Made by a program: the position numbers and the translations under genes | From: Lewinellaceae bacterium | GTDB lineage: Bacteria; Bacteroidota; Bacteroidia; Chitinophagales; Saprospiraceae | Length of the DNA stretch: 64,000 bases | NCBI GenBank assembly: GCA_024644235.1 | Contig: JAHELJ010000001.1 | Location: 175,556-239,555, forward strand | Direction of reading: 5' to 3' | Notes under the pieces: generated by a model | Told to the model about the DNA's origin: nothing | Seen by the model: only the letters and a program-made list of their open reading frames with translations | The model's database searches: none | Shown here: in pieces, positions 26,911 through 35,497 of the stretch | How the letters are laid out: each line of letters begins with the position of its first letter | Position numbering within the stretch: the stretch's first letter is position 1

Positions 26911-27495
26911 TTAAAAGAGATCATCTAGTTGTCGTAAACTCAGTAGTTTATTGAAACAGCGTGATAGTGCTTCAAGATCCTTTTTCGAATTTCCGGCACC
27001 CTCATAACCGACGTTATAGAGCTTCTGGTGTAGCTGCGTCAAAGTGGGCCATTTATAACGACCATCTCTACCCATAATTTGGCAGAAGTAGGTGCTCTCC
27101 CTCATTAGGCAAAAGCGTTCGCTTTGCATGAATTTGTGCTCCAGGTTTGCCCGATAATACTCTGCCAACACAACATTTTCATTGTATTGGAGATTAAATG
27201 CAAAAGTGTAAATAGCTTGATCGAGCACTTTGTCAAATTCTTTCAAAGCAGTTTTGACATCCACTCCTTTTTCTTCAATTTCAGCTGGATCCAGGTGGTG
27301 AACGCGAAGGACATCATCAGGAATTTCAAAACCTGCAGGTTTGACCAAGCGATCTCCCTCTACTGTCAGATTGCCTTTTTTATCGTACAACAGCCATGAT
27401 ATCTGTAGCAGCCGCGGCCAGCTGAAAGTATCTGTGAAATGTGCCTTCCAGTTCTTTGGTTTTCCATTGGTAGATACATCAAACAGCAAAAACAT
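26911..27495 (-). CDS. DnaQ-type 3'-5' exonuclease homologue with a dismantled active site
   Basis: The fold is that of a DEDD exonuclease family found in Bacteroidota whose active members begin FDTETTGLPKNWKAP. This protein begins FDVSTNGKPKNWKA, and downstream segments such as SWPRLLQISWLLYD, YKWPTLTQLHQKLY and the final helix keep the family pattern. The catalytic residues are mostly gone. In motif I, Asp6 remains but the Glu is Ser8. In motif II, the AHNxxFD stretch reads AFNLQYN with Asn105 in place of the Asp. In motif III, the His is Gly168 and only Asp173 is kept. Two-metal nuclease activity is therefore unlikely. The frame is intact, the gene is 194 residues, and it is packed between hemC and hemD. 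ATG at 27495 lies just after the hemC stop and is preferred over the in-frame start at 27519. Confidence 0.85.
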   Translation of the reverse strand: MFLLFDVSTNGKPKNWKAHFTDTFSWPRLLQISWLLYDKKGNLTVEGDRLVKPAGFEIPDDVLRVHHLDPAEIEEKGVDVKTALKEFDKVLDQAIYTFAFNLQYNENVVLAEYYRANLEHKFMQSERFCLMRESTYFCQIMGRDGRYKWPTLTQLHQKLYNVGYEGAGNSKKDLEALSRCFNKLLSLRQLDDLF

Positions 27496-27496
27496 A

Positions 27497-28396
27497 TCAG
27501 TGACCTTTAAGTTTATCAATGATGGCTTCAGCCAATTGATCTGTTGTATTGTAGGAAACTTGAGCCCTCACAAGTGGTTTCTCTAAACTTTCTGCAAATG
27601 ATGCCCATACGTGAAAATAACCCATTTTGTCTTGCTCACAGTAAGCTCCCAAGGGTAAATGACAACCGCCTTCCATGAGCTTTAGAATTTTCCTCTCGAC
27701 GTTCACGATTCGTGCCACGTTCGAATGATGAAGTCGTTTGATTGTCGTTCGTAGGGGTAGATCATCTTTACGTGTTTGGTAGGCCAATACCCCCTGGCCG
27801 GCAGCTGGGACAAACTCCCTGGGATTAAGTTTCACGACATGAAACTCGCTGAGATCCATATTCAACCTCTTCAATCCTGCAGCCGCCAAGACGATGCCAT
27901 CGACCTGCCCCTCGTGCAGTTTCTGAACACGGGTGGGCACGTTCCCTCTCAGGTCATGCAGTTGGAGATCTGCTCTTACTGCGCTGAGCTGTGACTTTCG
28001 ACGGAGTGAGGAAGTGCCTACTGATGCTCCTGGCTTCAGGTTAAGCACCTCGCTTTTTTGGACAGCTTGGGGATGAATCAACAGCCAATCAGCAGGATTC
28101 GCCCTCTGTGACAAGCCTGCGATGACAAGTTGATCCAAGGCCTCGGTCGGCAAATCTTTTAATGAGTGGACTGCCAGATCAATGTGGCAATCCAAGAGGG
28201 CTTCCTCCAGTTCTTTGGTGAAAAATCCCTTTCCCTCTAATTTGTCAAATGAAAGGTGTTGAATTTTATCGCCCTGAGTCTTGATGACTTTGATTTCTAC
28301 CGCATTGCCTAGTGACTCCAATTGCGAGGCCACATACCTGGCCTGCCACAAAGCAAGGTTGCTCCCCCGGCTACCAATTCTAATCAGATTAGCCAA
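27497..28396 (-). CDS. hemC: Hydroxymethylbilane synthase (porphobilinogen deaminase)
   Basis: HemC joins four porphobilinogen units into hydroxymethylbilane using a dipyrromethane cofactor. The cofactor-binding Cys lies in MEGGCHLPLGAYC, and the catalytic Asp in AVHSLKDLPT. The start RIGSRGSNLALWQARYVA, the segment SVGTSSLRRKSQL and the LRGNVPTRVQKL loop are all standard. The start codon is TTG at 28396, giving 299 residues, a normal length. It is the first gene of the minus-strand operon hemC, exonuclease-like, hemD, recN, small gene, fabI, porin-like. It is divergent from lpxD, with 80 bases between the two starts. Confidence 0.97.
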   Translation of the reverse strand: MANLIRIGSRGSNLALWQARYVASQLESLGNAVEIKVIKTQGDKIQHLSFDKLEGKGFFTKELEEALLDCHIDLAVHSLKDLPTEALDQLVIAGLSQRANPADWLLIHPQAVQKSEVLNLKPGASVGTSSLRRKSQLSAVRADLQLHDLRGNVPTRVQKLHEGQVDGIVLAAAGLKRLNMDLSEFHVVKLNPREFVPAAGQGVLAYQTRKDDLPLRTTIKRLHHSNVARIVNVERKILKLMEGGCHLPLGAYCEQDKMGYFHVWASFAESLEKPLVRAQVSYNTTDQLAEAIIDKLKGH

Positions 28397-28406
28397 TGCC
28401 TTTCTT

Positions 28407-28414
28407 TATTTTTG
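28407..28414 (+). promoter_or_regulatory. Possible -7 promoter element for the lpxD operon
   Basis: TATTTTTG fits the TAnnTTTG consensus and lies 62 bases before the lpxD ATG at 28477. No clear -33 TTTG is present at normal spacing, so this is a partial match only. Confidence 0.35.
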
Positions 28415-28476
28415 CACAAATATGCGAAAATGGGAGTTGCAATAACCCTGTACATCCGGGGATCAACTATCACACT

Positions 28477-29535
28477 ATGAAAGTTACAGCAAAGCAATTG
28501 GCAGAGCTTTTGGGAGGTCGTGTCGAAGGTGATCCTGATGTATATGTCGAACGTCCAGCACGAATCGAAGAAGGTACTGCGGGATCTTTGACTTTTTTAG
28601 CCAATCCCAAATATGAAGAGCACATTTACAAGACAGAAGCGTCGGTGGTCTTGGTTGGCGAAGACTTCAAACCAAAGCTTCCGATAGCCGCAACACTGAT
28701 CAAAGTTGGAAATGTATATGAAGCTATGGCTCAATTGGTGAGTCATTTTGATCAAAAACCCGAGGTGTCACCCGGCATTGCCGCCACCGCAAAAATTGGT
28801 GATCGTGTTTCTATTGGGGAAGATGTGTCTATTGGAGATTATGTGGTGGTTGGTGATGATGTTTCCATAAGTTCAGGCTGTCAGCTCCATCCATTTGTCT
28901 ACATAGGGAATGGTTCCGGGTTAGGATCTGATTGCCTTATTCATGGTGGGGTCCAGATTCATCATGGTTGTCAACTGGGCGATCGAGTCAGGATTCATGC
29001 AAATGCGGTGATTGGCAGCGATGGATTCGGCTATGTGAAGGGTCAGGATGGAAAGTTTAAGAAGATTCAGCAAATTGGTGATGTGATTATTGGTAACGAC
29101 GTGGAGATCGGAGCCAACGTAGTTGTCGATCGTGCCTCACTGGGTTCAACGATTATTAGAGATGGTGTCAAACTTGATAACCTGATTCAGATTGCTCACA
29201 ACGTTGACGTGGGAGAAAACACGGCTATTGCTGCTCAGACAGGAATTGCAGGGAGTACTCAGATAGGTCCTGACTGCCTGATCGGAGGACAGGTTGGCAT
29301 CGTTGGTCATGTGAAGGTCGGTGCCGGAACCGAGATACAGGCTCAAAGTGGCATCGCCTCAGATATTGAGCCTGGCAGTAGACTCTACGGTAGTCCGGCC
29401 TTACCATATAATCACTTTCTTCGGTCTTATGCTTCCTTTAAGAATTTTCCTCAATTGATTAGTCAAATCAGAGACCTGGAACATAGAATTGTGCAGCTTG
29501 AAAAGAAACTCGAGCAAGTCCGTCCAAAGGGTTAA
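28477..29535 (+). CDS. lpxD: UDP-3-O-acylglucosamine N-acyltransferase (LpxD)
   Basis: LpxD adds the second hydroxyacyl chain in lipid A synthesis, acting at the cytoplasmic face. The N-terminal uridine-binding domain includes LTFLANPKYEEHIYKT. The middle is a left-handed beta-helix of hexapeptide repeats, with HGGVQIHHGCQLGDRVRIHA and IAHNVDVGENTAIAAQ containing the His residues of the active site. A C-terminal helix (DLEHRIVQLEKKLEQ) forms the usual trimer bundle. The frame extends upstream to 28396, but ATG at 28477 (MKVTAKQLAELLGG) matches the family start and clears the hemC leader. Length is 352 residues. lpxC-fabZ begins 35 bases later. Confidence 0.96.
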   Translation: MKVTAKQLAELLGGRVEGDPDVYVERPARIEEGTAGSLTFLANPKYEEHIYKTEASVVLVGEDFKPKLPIAATLIKVGNVYEAMAQLVSHFDQKPEVSPGIAATAKIGDRVSIGEDVSIGDYVVVGDDVSISSGCQLHPFVYIGNGSGLGSDCLIHGGVQIHHGCQLGDRVRIHANAVIGSDGFGYVKGQDGKFKKIQQIGDVIIGNDVEIGANVVVDRASLGSTIIRDGVKLDNLIQIAHNVDVGENTAIAAQTGIAGSTQIGPDCLIGGQVGIVGHVKVGAGTEIQAQSGIASDIEPGSRLYGSPALPYNHFLRSYASFKNFPQLISQIRDLEHRIVQLEKKLEQVRPKG

Positions 29536-29551
29536 ATCGCTTATATTGTTG

Positions 29552-29559
29552 TAAGTTTG
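29552..29559 (+). promoter_or_regulatory. Possible -7 promoter element for lpxC-fabZ
   Basis: TAAGTTTG matches TAnnTTTG and ends 11 bases before the ATG at 29571, so any transcript from here would have a very short leader. A -33 element is not evident. It may be an internal operon promoter. Confidence 0.3.
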
Positions 29560-29570
29560 CACGATCGCTG

Positions 29571-30974
29571 ATGGAGTGTACAAGACAAAAATCACTTGCC
29601 AAATCAGTTTCGATCCAGGGAATAGGTCTGCACTGTGGAGAAATGGTCACGATGACCTTTCAACCTGCAGAAGTAAACTTTGGAATCCGATTCAAAAGGG
29701 TGGACCTTCCTGATTCGCCTGTGCTTATTGCGGATGTAACTAAGGTCTTTTCCACCAACCGGGGCACCACCATAAGAGAAGGTAACGCTCAGGTAAGTAC
29801 TGTAGAGCATATTTTATCAGCGTTGGCTGGATGCGGAGTTGATAATATACTCATCGAGATTGATGGTCCTGAAGTACCTATCATGGATGGTAGTGCCAGG
29901 CCCTTTATAGATCTCTTTCAGGCTGCAGGCATTGAATCACAAGACGCAGAGAAGGAGTTCTTTGTTGTGGAGGAACCAGTGTCATATAAAGATGAAGTGA
30001 CTGGAACCGAGATAGTTGCTCTACCATCTGCTCACTGTGAGATTACTGCCATGATTGACTTCAATTCGCCCGTCCTTGGTAAACAATATGCATCGCTGAA
30101 AGACTTCGCATCATATGGAAAAGAGATCGCCCCGGCCAGGACCTTTGTGTTCCTGCGGGAGTTGGAGCACCTCTATAACCAAAATCTTATTAAAGGTGGT
30201 GATCTTGAGAATGCTGTGGTCATCGTAGATCGTATGATGACCCAGGAGGAATTGGATGTGCTTGCTAAAAAACTAGGAAAACCAAGCATGAAGGTGGAGA
30301 AAGAAGGAGTGCTAAATATCACCGATTTGAGGTTTACCAATGAGCCTGCCAGGCACAAATTACTGGATCTGATTGGTGACTTGTCCCTGATTGGCAAACC
30401 GATCAAAGGACGGATTGTGGCGACAAAGCCAGGTCATGCTTCCAATGTGGCGTTTGCCAAGATTTTGAAAGAGAAATACAAGGTTCAGCGGAAGCTGAAG
30501 GGGAAGCCAAAGTACAATCCAGACAAGACCCCTGTCTTGGATATTGAGGGAATAAAAGGGATGCTGCCACATAGATTTCCTTTCCTACTAGTCGACAAAA
30601 TCATCGAACTATCCGACTCACACGTGGTGGGGGTCAAGTCCATAAGCTACCAGGAGCATGTGTTTCAGGGACATTTTCCGGGAAATCCTGTATTTCCGGG
30701 AGTGATGATTATTGAAGCCCTCGCACAGACTGGAGGTATCTTGGCCTTGAGTACAGTAGAAAACCCAACCGATTTCGACACCTATTTCCTGAAGATTGAG
30801 AATACAAAATTTAAGCATAAAGTGGTACCAGGCGATACGCTAATCCTGAAAATGGAATTGCTTACCCCTATTCGTCGTGGCATCGTTCATATGCAGGGCA
30901 CTGCTTATGTTGGAAACAAAATTGTTTCTGAAGGAGAGTTGACTGCTCAGATTATTAACCGAACCAAGCTATGA
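29571..30974 (+). CDS. lpxC/fabZ: Bifunctional UDP-3-O-acyl-N-acetylglucosamine deacetylase / (3R)-hydroxyacyl-ACP dehydratase (LpxC-FabZ fusion)
   Basis: One chain holds two enzymes, as is usual in Bacteroidota. Residues 1 to about 310 form LpxC, the zinc deacetylase that commits to lipid A synthesis: zinc ligands His80 (in VEHILSALAGCGVDN), His262 and Asp266 (in HKLLDLIGDLSLIG). Residues from about 325 form FabZ, the fatty-acid dehydratase: LPHRFPFLLVDKI and the catalytic His368 and Glu382 in GHFPGNPVFPGVMIIEALAQ. The fusion ties the supply of hydroxyacyl chains for lipid A to that for phospholipids. The ATG of lpxA overlaps the stop by four bases. Confidence 0.98.
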   Translation: MECTRQKSLAKSVSIQGIGLHCGEMVTMTFQPAEVNFGIRFKRVDLPDSPVLIADVTKVFSTNRGTTIREGNAQVSTVEHILSALAGCGVDNILIEIDGPEVPIMDGSARPFIDLFQAAGIESQDAEKEFFVVEEPVSYKDEVTGTEIVALPSAHCEITAMIDFNSPVLGKQYASLKDFASYGKEIAPARTFVFLRELEHLYNQNLIKGGDLENAVVIVDRMMTQEELDVLAKKLGKPSMKVEKEGVLNITDLRFTNEPARHKLLDLIGDLSLIGKPIKGRIVATKPGHASNVAFAKILKEKYKVQRKLKGKPKYNPDKTPVLDIEGIKGMLPHRFPFLLVDKIIELSDSHVVGVKSISYQEHVFQGHFPGNPVFPGVMIIEALAQTGGILALSTVENPTDFDTYFLKIENTKFKHKVVPGDTLILKMELLTPIRRGIVHMQGTAYVGNKIVSEGELTAQIINRTKL

Positions 30975-31762
30975 TTGTAAAAGAAAATGTCATTATACAT
31001 CCTGCCGCCAGCCTTGGAGAAAACGTACAGATTGAGCCTTTCACCTCGATAGGTGAAGATGTCGAAATCGGTGACAATACATGGATAGGACCCCATGTTA
31101 CGATAATGGATGGAGTCAGGATTGGAAACAACTGCCGTATTTTTCCAGGATCTGTAATTGGTGGAATTCCACAAGACTTAAAGTACGATGGAGAGGATAG
31201 TATTGTGGTGATAGGCAACAATGTAACTATCAGAGAATACGTAACAGTAAACCGTGGTACCCGGGCAAACTACCAAACGGAAGTCCGTGATAATTGCCTT
31301 CTGATGGCCTACGTGCATGTAGCACATGATTGCATTCTCAATCGAAATTGTGTATTAGCAAATAATGTGAATCTGGCCGGCCACATTGAGGTTGGCGAAT
31401 ATGCCATTCTGGGGGGCCTTACCGCAGTGCATCAATTTGTCAAAATCGGGGAGCATGCTTTCGTAGGAGGTGGTTCACTTGTAAGAAAGGATATCCCTCC
31501 TTTTGTAAAAGCAGCTCGTGAGCCACTGTCCTATGCAGGAGTTAACTCTATTGGTTTGAGAAGGAGAGGTTTAACCAGTGAGCAGATTAATCATATTCAG
31601 GATATATATAGGATCCTTTTTGTGAAAGGATACAATACTCGCCAGGCCTTGAAAATAATAGAAACCTCAGTCACAGCTACTCCTGAGCGAGATCGTATCG
31701 TTGAGTTCATCACCAACGCAGACCGGGGGATCATGAAGGGCTTCAAGAAAATGAATGGCTGA
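30971..31762 (+). CDS. lpxA: Acyl-ACP--UDP-N-acetylglucosamine O-acyltransferase (LpxA)
   Basis: LpxA performs the first acylation of lipid A synthesis. The 263-residue protein is a left-handed beta-helix of hexapeptide repeats (IIHPAASLGENVQIEPF, IGDNTWIGPHVTIM). The conserved active-site loop reads LLMAYVHVAHDC and the following coil HIEVGEYAILGGLTAVHQFV. The C-terminal helical part is LRRRGLTSEQINHIQDIYRI. Substrate choice and chain length cannot be read reliably. The gene overlaps its neighbours on both sides (four bases with lpxC-fabZ, eight with the ABC ATPase), so the four genes are tightly coupled. lpxB is not in the window. Confidence 0.97.
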   Translation: MIVKENVIIHPAASLGENVQIEPFTSIGEDVEIGDNTWIGPHVTIMDGVRIGNNCRIFPGSVIGGIPQDLKYDGEDSIVVIGNNVTIREYVTVNRGTRANYQTEVRDNCLLMAYVHVAHDCILNRNCVLANNVNLAGHIEVGEYAILGGLTAVHQFVKIGEHAFVGGGSLVRKDIPPFVKAAREPLSYAGVNSIGLRRRGLTSEQINHIQDIYRILFVKGYNTRQALKIIETSVTATPERDRIVEFITNADRGIMKGFKKMNG

Positions 31763-32381
31763 TCCGATGTTTGTTCATCTGGATGGGATTGGTAAAAAGT
31801 ACAAACATTGGATCTTCAGAAACATCAATTACCAATTTCAAACCGGCGTAGTTGGTATCGGAGGGGGGAATGGATCTGGTAAATCGACCTTAATAAAAAT
31901 TATCTCAGGATTTCTAACACCTACCGAGGGAGATGTGAAATTTCGTTCAACGCTTTCTGATGAGCTTGAACGAGATCAGTGGGCAGCTAGCGTTTCTTAT
32001 AGCGGACCTGACATTGAGTTAATCCAAGAACTCACTTTGGATGAACATGTAAGGTTTCATGTTAAGTTCAAGGAAATGGGAGTTGAAATCGATAGAGGTA
32101 ACTTCTTCGACATCACTGAATTGAGCAAGTTTCGTAACCTTCGGGTAGGTGAATTGTCGTCTGGGTTGAAACAAAGATTTGAATTGGGACTTGCTATTCT
32201 ATCCGCCAGCAAAGTATTGCTGCTTGACGAGCCCACCAGCTATCTCGATCGCAGTAGTCGGGGTTGGTTTGTTGAGAATTTCAAGATCTATGCAAGAGAG
32301 AGAACTGTGATAATCGCTTCTAATGACATGGAAGATCTATCTCTCTGTGATGAGATATTACAAGTGGAGGACTACAAATAG
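31755..32381 (+). CDS. Stand-alone ABC ATPase, partner unknown
   Basis: A 208-residue ATP-binding cassette with no membrane domain. Walker A is GGGNGSGKST (36-45) and Walker B is VLLLDEPTSYLD. The signature motif reads LSSGLKQR instead of LSGGQ. The Q-loop position reads SYSGPDIELI, without a clear glutamine, and the switch histidine after Walker B is Asn (in IIASNDMEDL). These changes leave nucleotide binding plausible but suggest slow or altered hydrolysis. It overlaps lpxA by eight bases, so it is made together with the lipid A enzymes. It may serve an envelope transporter whose permease is encoded elsewhere. The arrangement of the N-terminal half resembles CcmA-type ATPases, a weak similarity. 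Confidence 0.85.
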   Translation: MADPMFVHLDGIGKKYKHWIFRNINYQFQTGVVGIGGGNGSGKSTLIKIISGFLTPTEGDVKFRSTLSDELERDQWAASVSYSGPDIELIQELTLDEHVRFHVKFKEMGVEIDRGNFFDITELSKFRNLRVGELSSGLKQRFELGLAILSASKVLLLDEPTSYLDRSSRGWFVENFKIYARERTVIIASNDMEDLSLCDEILQVEDYK

Positions 32382-32385
32382 ATAA

Positions 32386-32718
32386 TTACAATTCAGCTCG
32401 CAAGTCCTGCAAACCGGCTCTGATTGACTGAAGGGTACTCAGGATCTTTTTCTTCTTCAAATGCTTATTCTTATTCCCTCGTATCTCTTTCTTAGCACCT
32501 TCCAGAGTAAAGCCCCTTTCCTTTACCAGATGATAGATGAGTTCGAGCTGATCTATATTCTGCTTGGTAAATCGCCGGTCACCCTTACTGTTCTTGTGTG
32601 GCTTTAGGACAGAGAACTCAGATTCCCAATAGCGGATCAGTGATTTGGAAACGTCAAACATTTCCGCAACCTCACCAATTGTATAGTAAAGTTTTGTGAG
32701 TTCTTTAGACCTGTTCAT
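32386..32718 (-). CDS. MerR-family transcriptional regulator
   Basis: A 110-residue protein with an N-terminal MerR winged helix: YYTIGEVAEMFDVSKSLIRY, then WESEFSVLKPHKNSKGDRRF, the normal HTH and wing. The part after about residue 70 is short and lysine-rich, with no cysteine cluster or ligand domain, so it is a minimal MerR protein of the kind common in Bacteroidota. Its targets are unknown. It converges on the ABC ATPase with four bases between stops. A -7-like TATTTTTG lies on the minus strand at 32754-32747, about 30 bases ahead of the start. Confidence 0.9.
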   Translation of the reverse strand: MNRSKELTKLYYTIGEVAEMFDVSKSLIRYWESEFSVLKPHKNSKGDRRFTKQNIDQLELIYHLVKERGFTLEGAKKEIRGNKNKHLKKKKILSTLQSIRAGLQDLRAEL

Positions 32719-32783
32719 GAAGTTTCAAATACCAGTGTCAAGTTAACAAAAATATTCGAAGTTCCTTTTTGCTGAAGATCCCT

Positions 32784-34241
32784 CTAATCAGTTGATGAGT
32801 TGAGTTCAGATTGAAGTATTTTACGGGTGATTTGGGGATTAGCTTTTCCGTTAGTTTTTCGCATTACCTGGCCAATGAAGAATGATAAAAGAGCTTTCTT
32901 ACCCTTCTTGTAGGCCTCCACTTTAGCAGGATTTTCGATCAGAACAAGCTTCACACTTTCTGCTATATAGTCTTCGTCAAATGACTGGATTAGATTAAGT
33001 TTTTGTGCAAGTAATTGAGGATGCTCCTTGGTTTCAAGCAATGCAGGCCAGAGTTTTTGATAAGCCACACTGGTGGAAATCTTATCCGTTTCGATGAGCT
33101 CAAGAAAACTAACTATATGCTGACCAGGGACCTCAAATTCGCCAATGGATATGCCAGATTCATTGCAGTGCGGGATAATCTTGTTAATGTAAAGTTTGCT
33201 AAGCAGGGAAGGTTGAATATCCGGAGACTTTTGTAGCAGTGTATCAAAGGACTGGGCAATTTCCCGATGCTCGACAAGAAGATCAGCATCGTATATTGAA
33301 AGGCCAAATTCAGTAGTAAACTTATTATGCCATTGAGCTGGGAGAATAGGTAATGAACTCTTGACCTTCCGGAGCATTTCGTCGGAGATAGACAGAGGCG
33401 GTAGATCTGGTTCTGGAAAATATCGATAATCATGCGCCTCTTCTTTTCCTCGTAGTGGAACAGTCCGATCATCACCCGGACTATATTCTCGGGTTTCCTG
33501 AATTATGGTTCCCCCTTTTTCCAAGATTTCAGACTGGCGTCGTATTTCGAAATCTACAGCTCGAGCAGCAAATCTTGCCGAGTTAATGTTTTTTATTTCG
33601 CAGCGGGTGTTTAATTCACTGGAGCCCTTCGGACGGATGGATACATTACAATCCGCTCGTAATGACCCCTCCTCCATGTTGCCATCAGACACATCCAGAT
33701 ATCGGACCAATTGCCTTAGCTTATTAATGAATTGATAGACCTCTTCGCTTGACCGCAGATCTGGCTCTGTTACCAATTCCAGAAGTGGGACTCCCGCCCT
33801 GTTGTAGTCAATTAGAGAACCTTCACTTGATTGATCATGAATCGATTTGCCGGCATCTTCCTCCATATGGATATGATGGATTCTTATCTCCCTTCGACTC
33901 GTCCCTTCACCGACCTCAATTGTTCCACCCATGCAGATGGGTCTACTATCTTGAGTAGTTTGAAACCCTTTAGGGAGATCAGCGTAGAAGTAGTGCTTTC
34001 GATCAAAATAAGTTGTGCTGGTGATTTCACATCCCAGAGCAATACCAAGTCTGATTGCTAGCTCGACTTGTTTCTTATTTGCCCTCGGTAAAGTGCCCGG
34101 GTGAGCAAGTGATATCGTGCTCGTTTGGCTGTTGGCCTCGGCACCAAACGATATATCATCTCCACAGAAAGCCTTGGATTGGGTGAGCAATTGAATATGC
34201 ACCTCCAGGCCAATTACAGGTTCATAAATATGTGACTGCAT
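32784..34241 (-). CDS. gatB: Aspartyl/glutamyl-tRNA(Asn/Gln) amidotransferase subunit B
   Basis: GatB binds misacylated Glu-tRNA(Gln) or Asp-tRNA(Asn) and phosphorylates it for amidation, with ammonia from GatA. The 485-residue protein starts with YEPVIGLEVHIQLLTQSKAF and has the conserved segments HYFYADLPKGFQTTQ, IHHIHMEEDAGKSIHD, SLIDYNRAGVPLLELVTEPD, GSLRADCNVSIRP and DYRYFPEPDLPPL. The C-terminal YqeY-like domain ends with GQVMRKTNGKANPQITRKIL. gatA and gatC are not nearby, which is usual for this phylum. A -7-like TATTTTTG occurs on the minus strand at 34269-34262, about 20 bases before the ATG. Confidence 0.97.
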   Translation of the reverse strand: MQSHIYEPVIGLEVHIQLLTQSKAFCGDDISFGAEANSQTSTISLAHPGTLPRANKKQVELAIRLGIALGCEITSTTYFDRKHYFYADLPKGFQTTQDSRPICMGGTIEVGEGTSRREIRIHHIHMEEDAGKSIHDQSSEGSLIDYNRAGVPLLELVTEPDLRSSEEVYQFINKLRQLVRYLDVSDGNMEEGSLRADCNVSIRPKGSSELNTRCEIKNINSARFAARAVDFEIRRQSEILEKGGTIIQETREYSPGDDRTVPLRGKEEAHDYRYFPEPDLPPLSISDEMLRKVKSSLPILPAQWHNKFTTEFGLSIYDADLLVEHREIAQSFDTLLQKSPDIQPSLLSKLYINKIIPHCNESGISIGEFEVPGQHIVSFLELIETDKISTSVAYQKLWPALLETKEHPQLLAQKLNLIQSFDEDYIAESVKLVLIENPAKVEAYKKGKKALLSFFIGQVMRKTNGKANPQITRKILQSELNSSTD

Positions 34242-34352
34242 AGTTGCCTATTGCAAAGTGCCAAAAATAGTGATCACGAATGAGTAGGAGAACTTCCTGC
34301 GGAAGGAATCAAGCGAATAGAAAGAAAATAGACAAGCAGATTTATAGACCTG

Positions 34353-35336
34353 CTAATCAAAGGATTTATTGGCTTCCGATGCCATCTTCACCATCTCCTC
34401 ATATTGCTCCGGAGTCAATCCATCCATACAATAATGAATGGGATCGACTGGACTGCCCTTGAATCGCACCTCATAATGAAGGTGTGGTGCAGTCGAAGTG
34501 CCAGAATTTCCAACAGTACCAATTTCCTCACCTTTTTTCACCTTCTCCCCTTCTCTAACATTAATGTCCTTAAGATGAGCATATAGAGTCTTGTAGCCGT
34601 AGCCATGGTCAATGGTGATATTATTACCATAGCCACTCTTATCTTTTCTTACTCTCACCACTTTTCCATCGCCAGAAACCCGGACCGGTGTTCCCGGAGG
34701 AGCAGTGAAGTCAAGGCCATAATGCATTTTAGGAATCTTGTGAACCGGATGAATCCGCATTCCGTAACCTGATAAGTGCCGAATCTTTCTTTTTAACAGA
34801 TCTGACCTTACTGGTTTAATTGACGGAACTGAGTTGAGAAATGATTCTTTTTCTCCTGCCATCGATTCCAGTGAGTCAAGAGACCTTGACTGTACAGTCA
34901 TTTGCCTACGGAGCTTATCGGCCCTCTCCAATGTTTGGACCAAGAGATCTCCTGAATTTTTGTAGTGCGTCAACTCCCCATACTGTATGTGTCCTCCCAC
35001 TCCGGAATTCCAGACATCCTCGTCAATAGGATCCATTCCGAAGACCATTCGATGAACATTTGCATCCCGCTCCTGAATATTGTCAAGAACTTTGGACATC
35101 ACATCCAACTGTTCTCCGATAGAGGCATACTTTATTTTCATTTGTTCTACCTCACGCATCAGGGCTTGCTCCTTTGGGGAGGGAAGGAACTCGAAGATGG
35201 CGTAAACCATACCAGCTGCAACCAATCCCACTACCACGAAAAAACGACCAACTTTAGCCAATTTTTGTGAGGTCGAGGCTCGGTATTTCTCGAAGGTCAG
35301 ACTCTTCGGATTATAGACAAACTTTTCCTTTTTCAT
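34353..35336 (-). CDS. M23 family metallopeptidase (LytM-type, membrane-anchored)
   Basis: A 327-residue protein with one membrane segment near the N-terminus (about 30-50, FFVVVGLVAAGMVYAIFEFL) and a periplasmic region with a coiled coil (about 58-95). The C-terminal LytM/M23 domain has MHYGLDFTAPPGTPV (His and Asp zinc ligands) and APHLHYEVRFKG (the HLH pair). All zinc ligands seem intact, so it should be an active peptidoglycan endopeptidase or a close relative. It is divergent from alaS. A similar layout is seen in M23 proteins that help cell separation in this phylum; a specific role is not certain. Confidence 0.93.
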   Translation of the reverse strand: MKKEKFVYNPKSLTFEKYRASTSQKLAKVGRFFVVVGLVAAGMVYAIFEFLPSPKEQALMREVEQMKIKYASIGEQLDVMSKVLDNIQERDANVHRMVFGMDPIDEDVWNSGVGGHIQYGELTHYKNSGDLLVQTLERADKLRRQMTVQSRSLDSLESMAGEKESFLNSVPSIKPVRSDLLKRKIRHLSGYGMRIHPVHKIPKMHYGLDFTAPPGTPVRVSGDGKVVRVRKDKSGYGNNITIDHGYGYKTLYAHLKDINVREGEKVKKGEEIGTVGNSGTSTAPHLHYEVRFKGSPVDPIHYCMDGLTPEQYEEMVKMASEANKSFD

Positions 35337-35497
35337 ACAACAGTGCGTTGTGTGTTAATTAGTACTTTTGTCAACTTAGTTTGGGTACGTTCCTTTGATG
35401 GGACGGGGCAAAATTATGATCCGCGGATGAAGTTACAAAATGTGAACCAAATTTTTGACTTTCAGCCCGCCAGATATATAAAAACTTCAATGTGACC

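Noticed and set aside
28396-28476. N-terminal extension of lpxD back to 28396.
   Set aside because: It reads as the hemC/lpxD divergent promoter region; ATG at 28477 gives the family's normal start.
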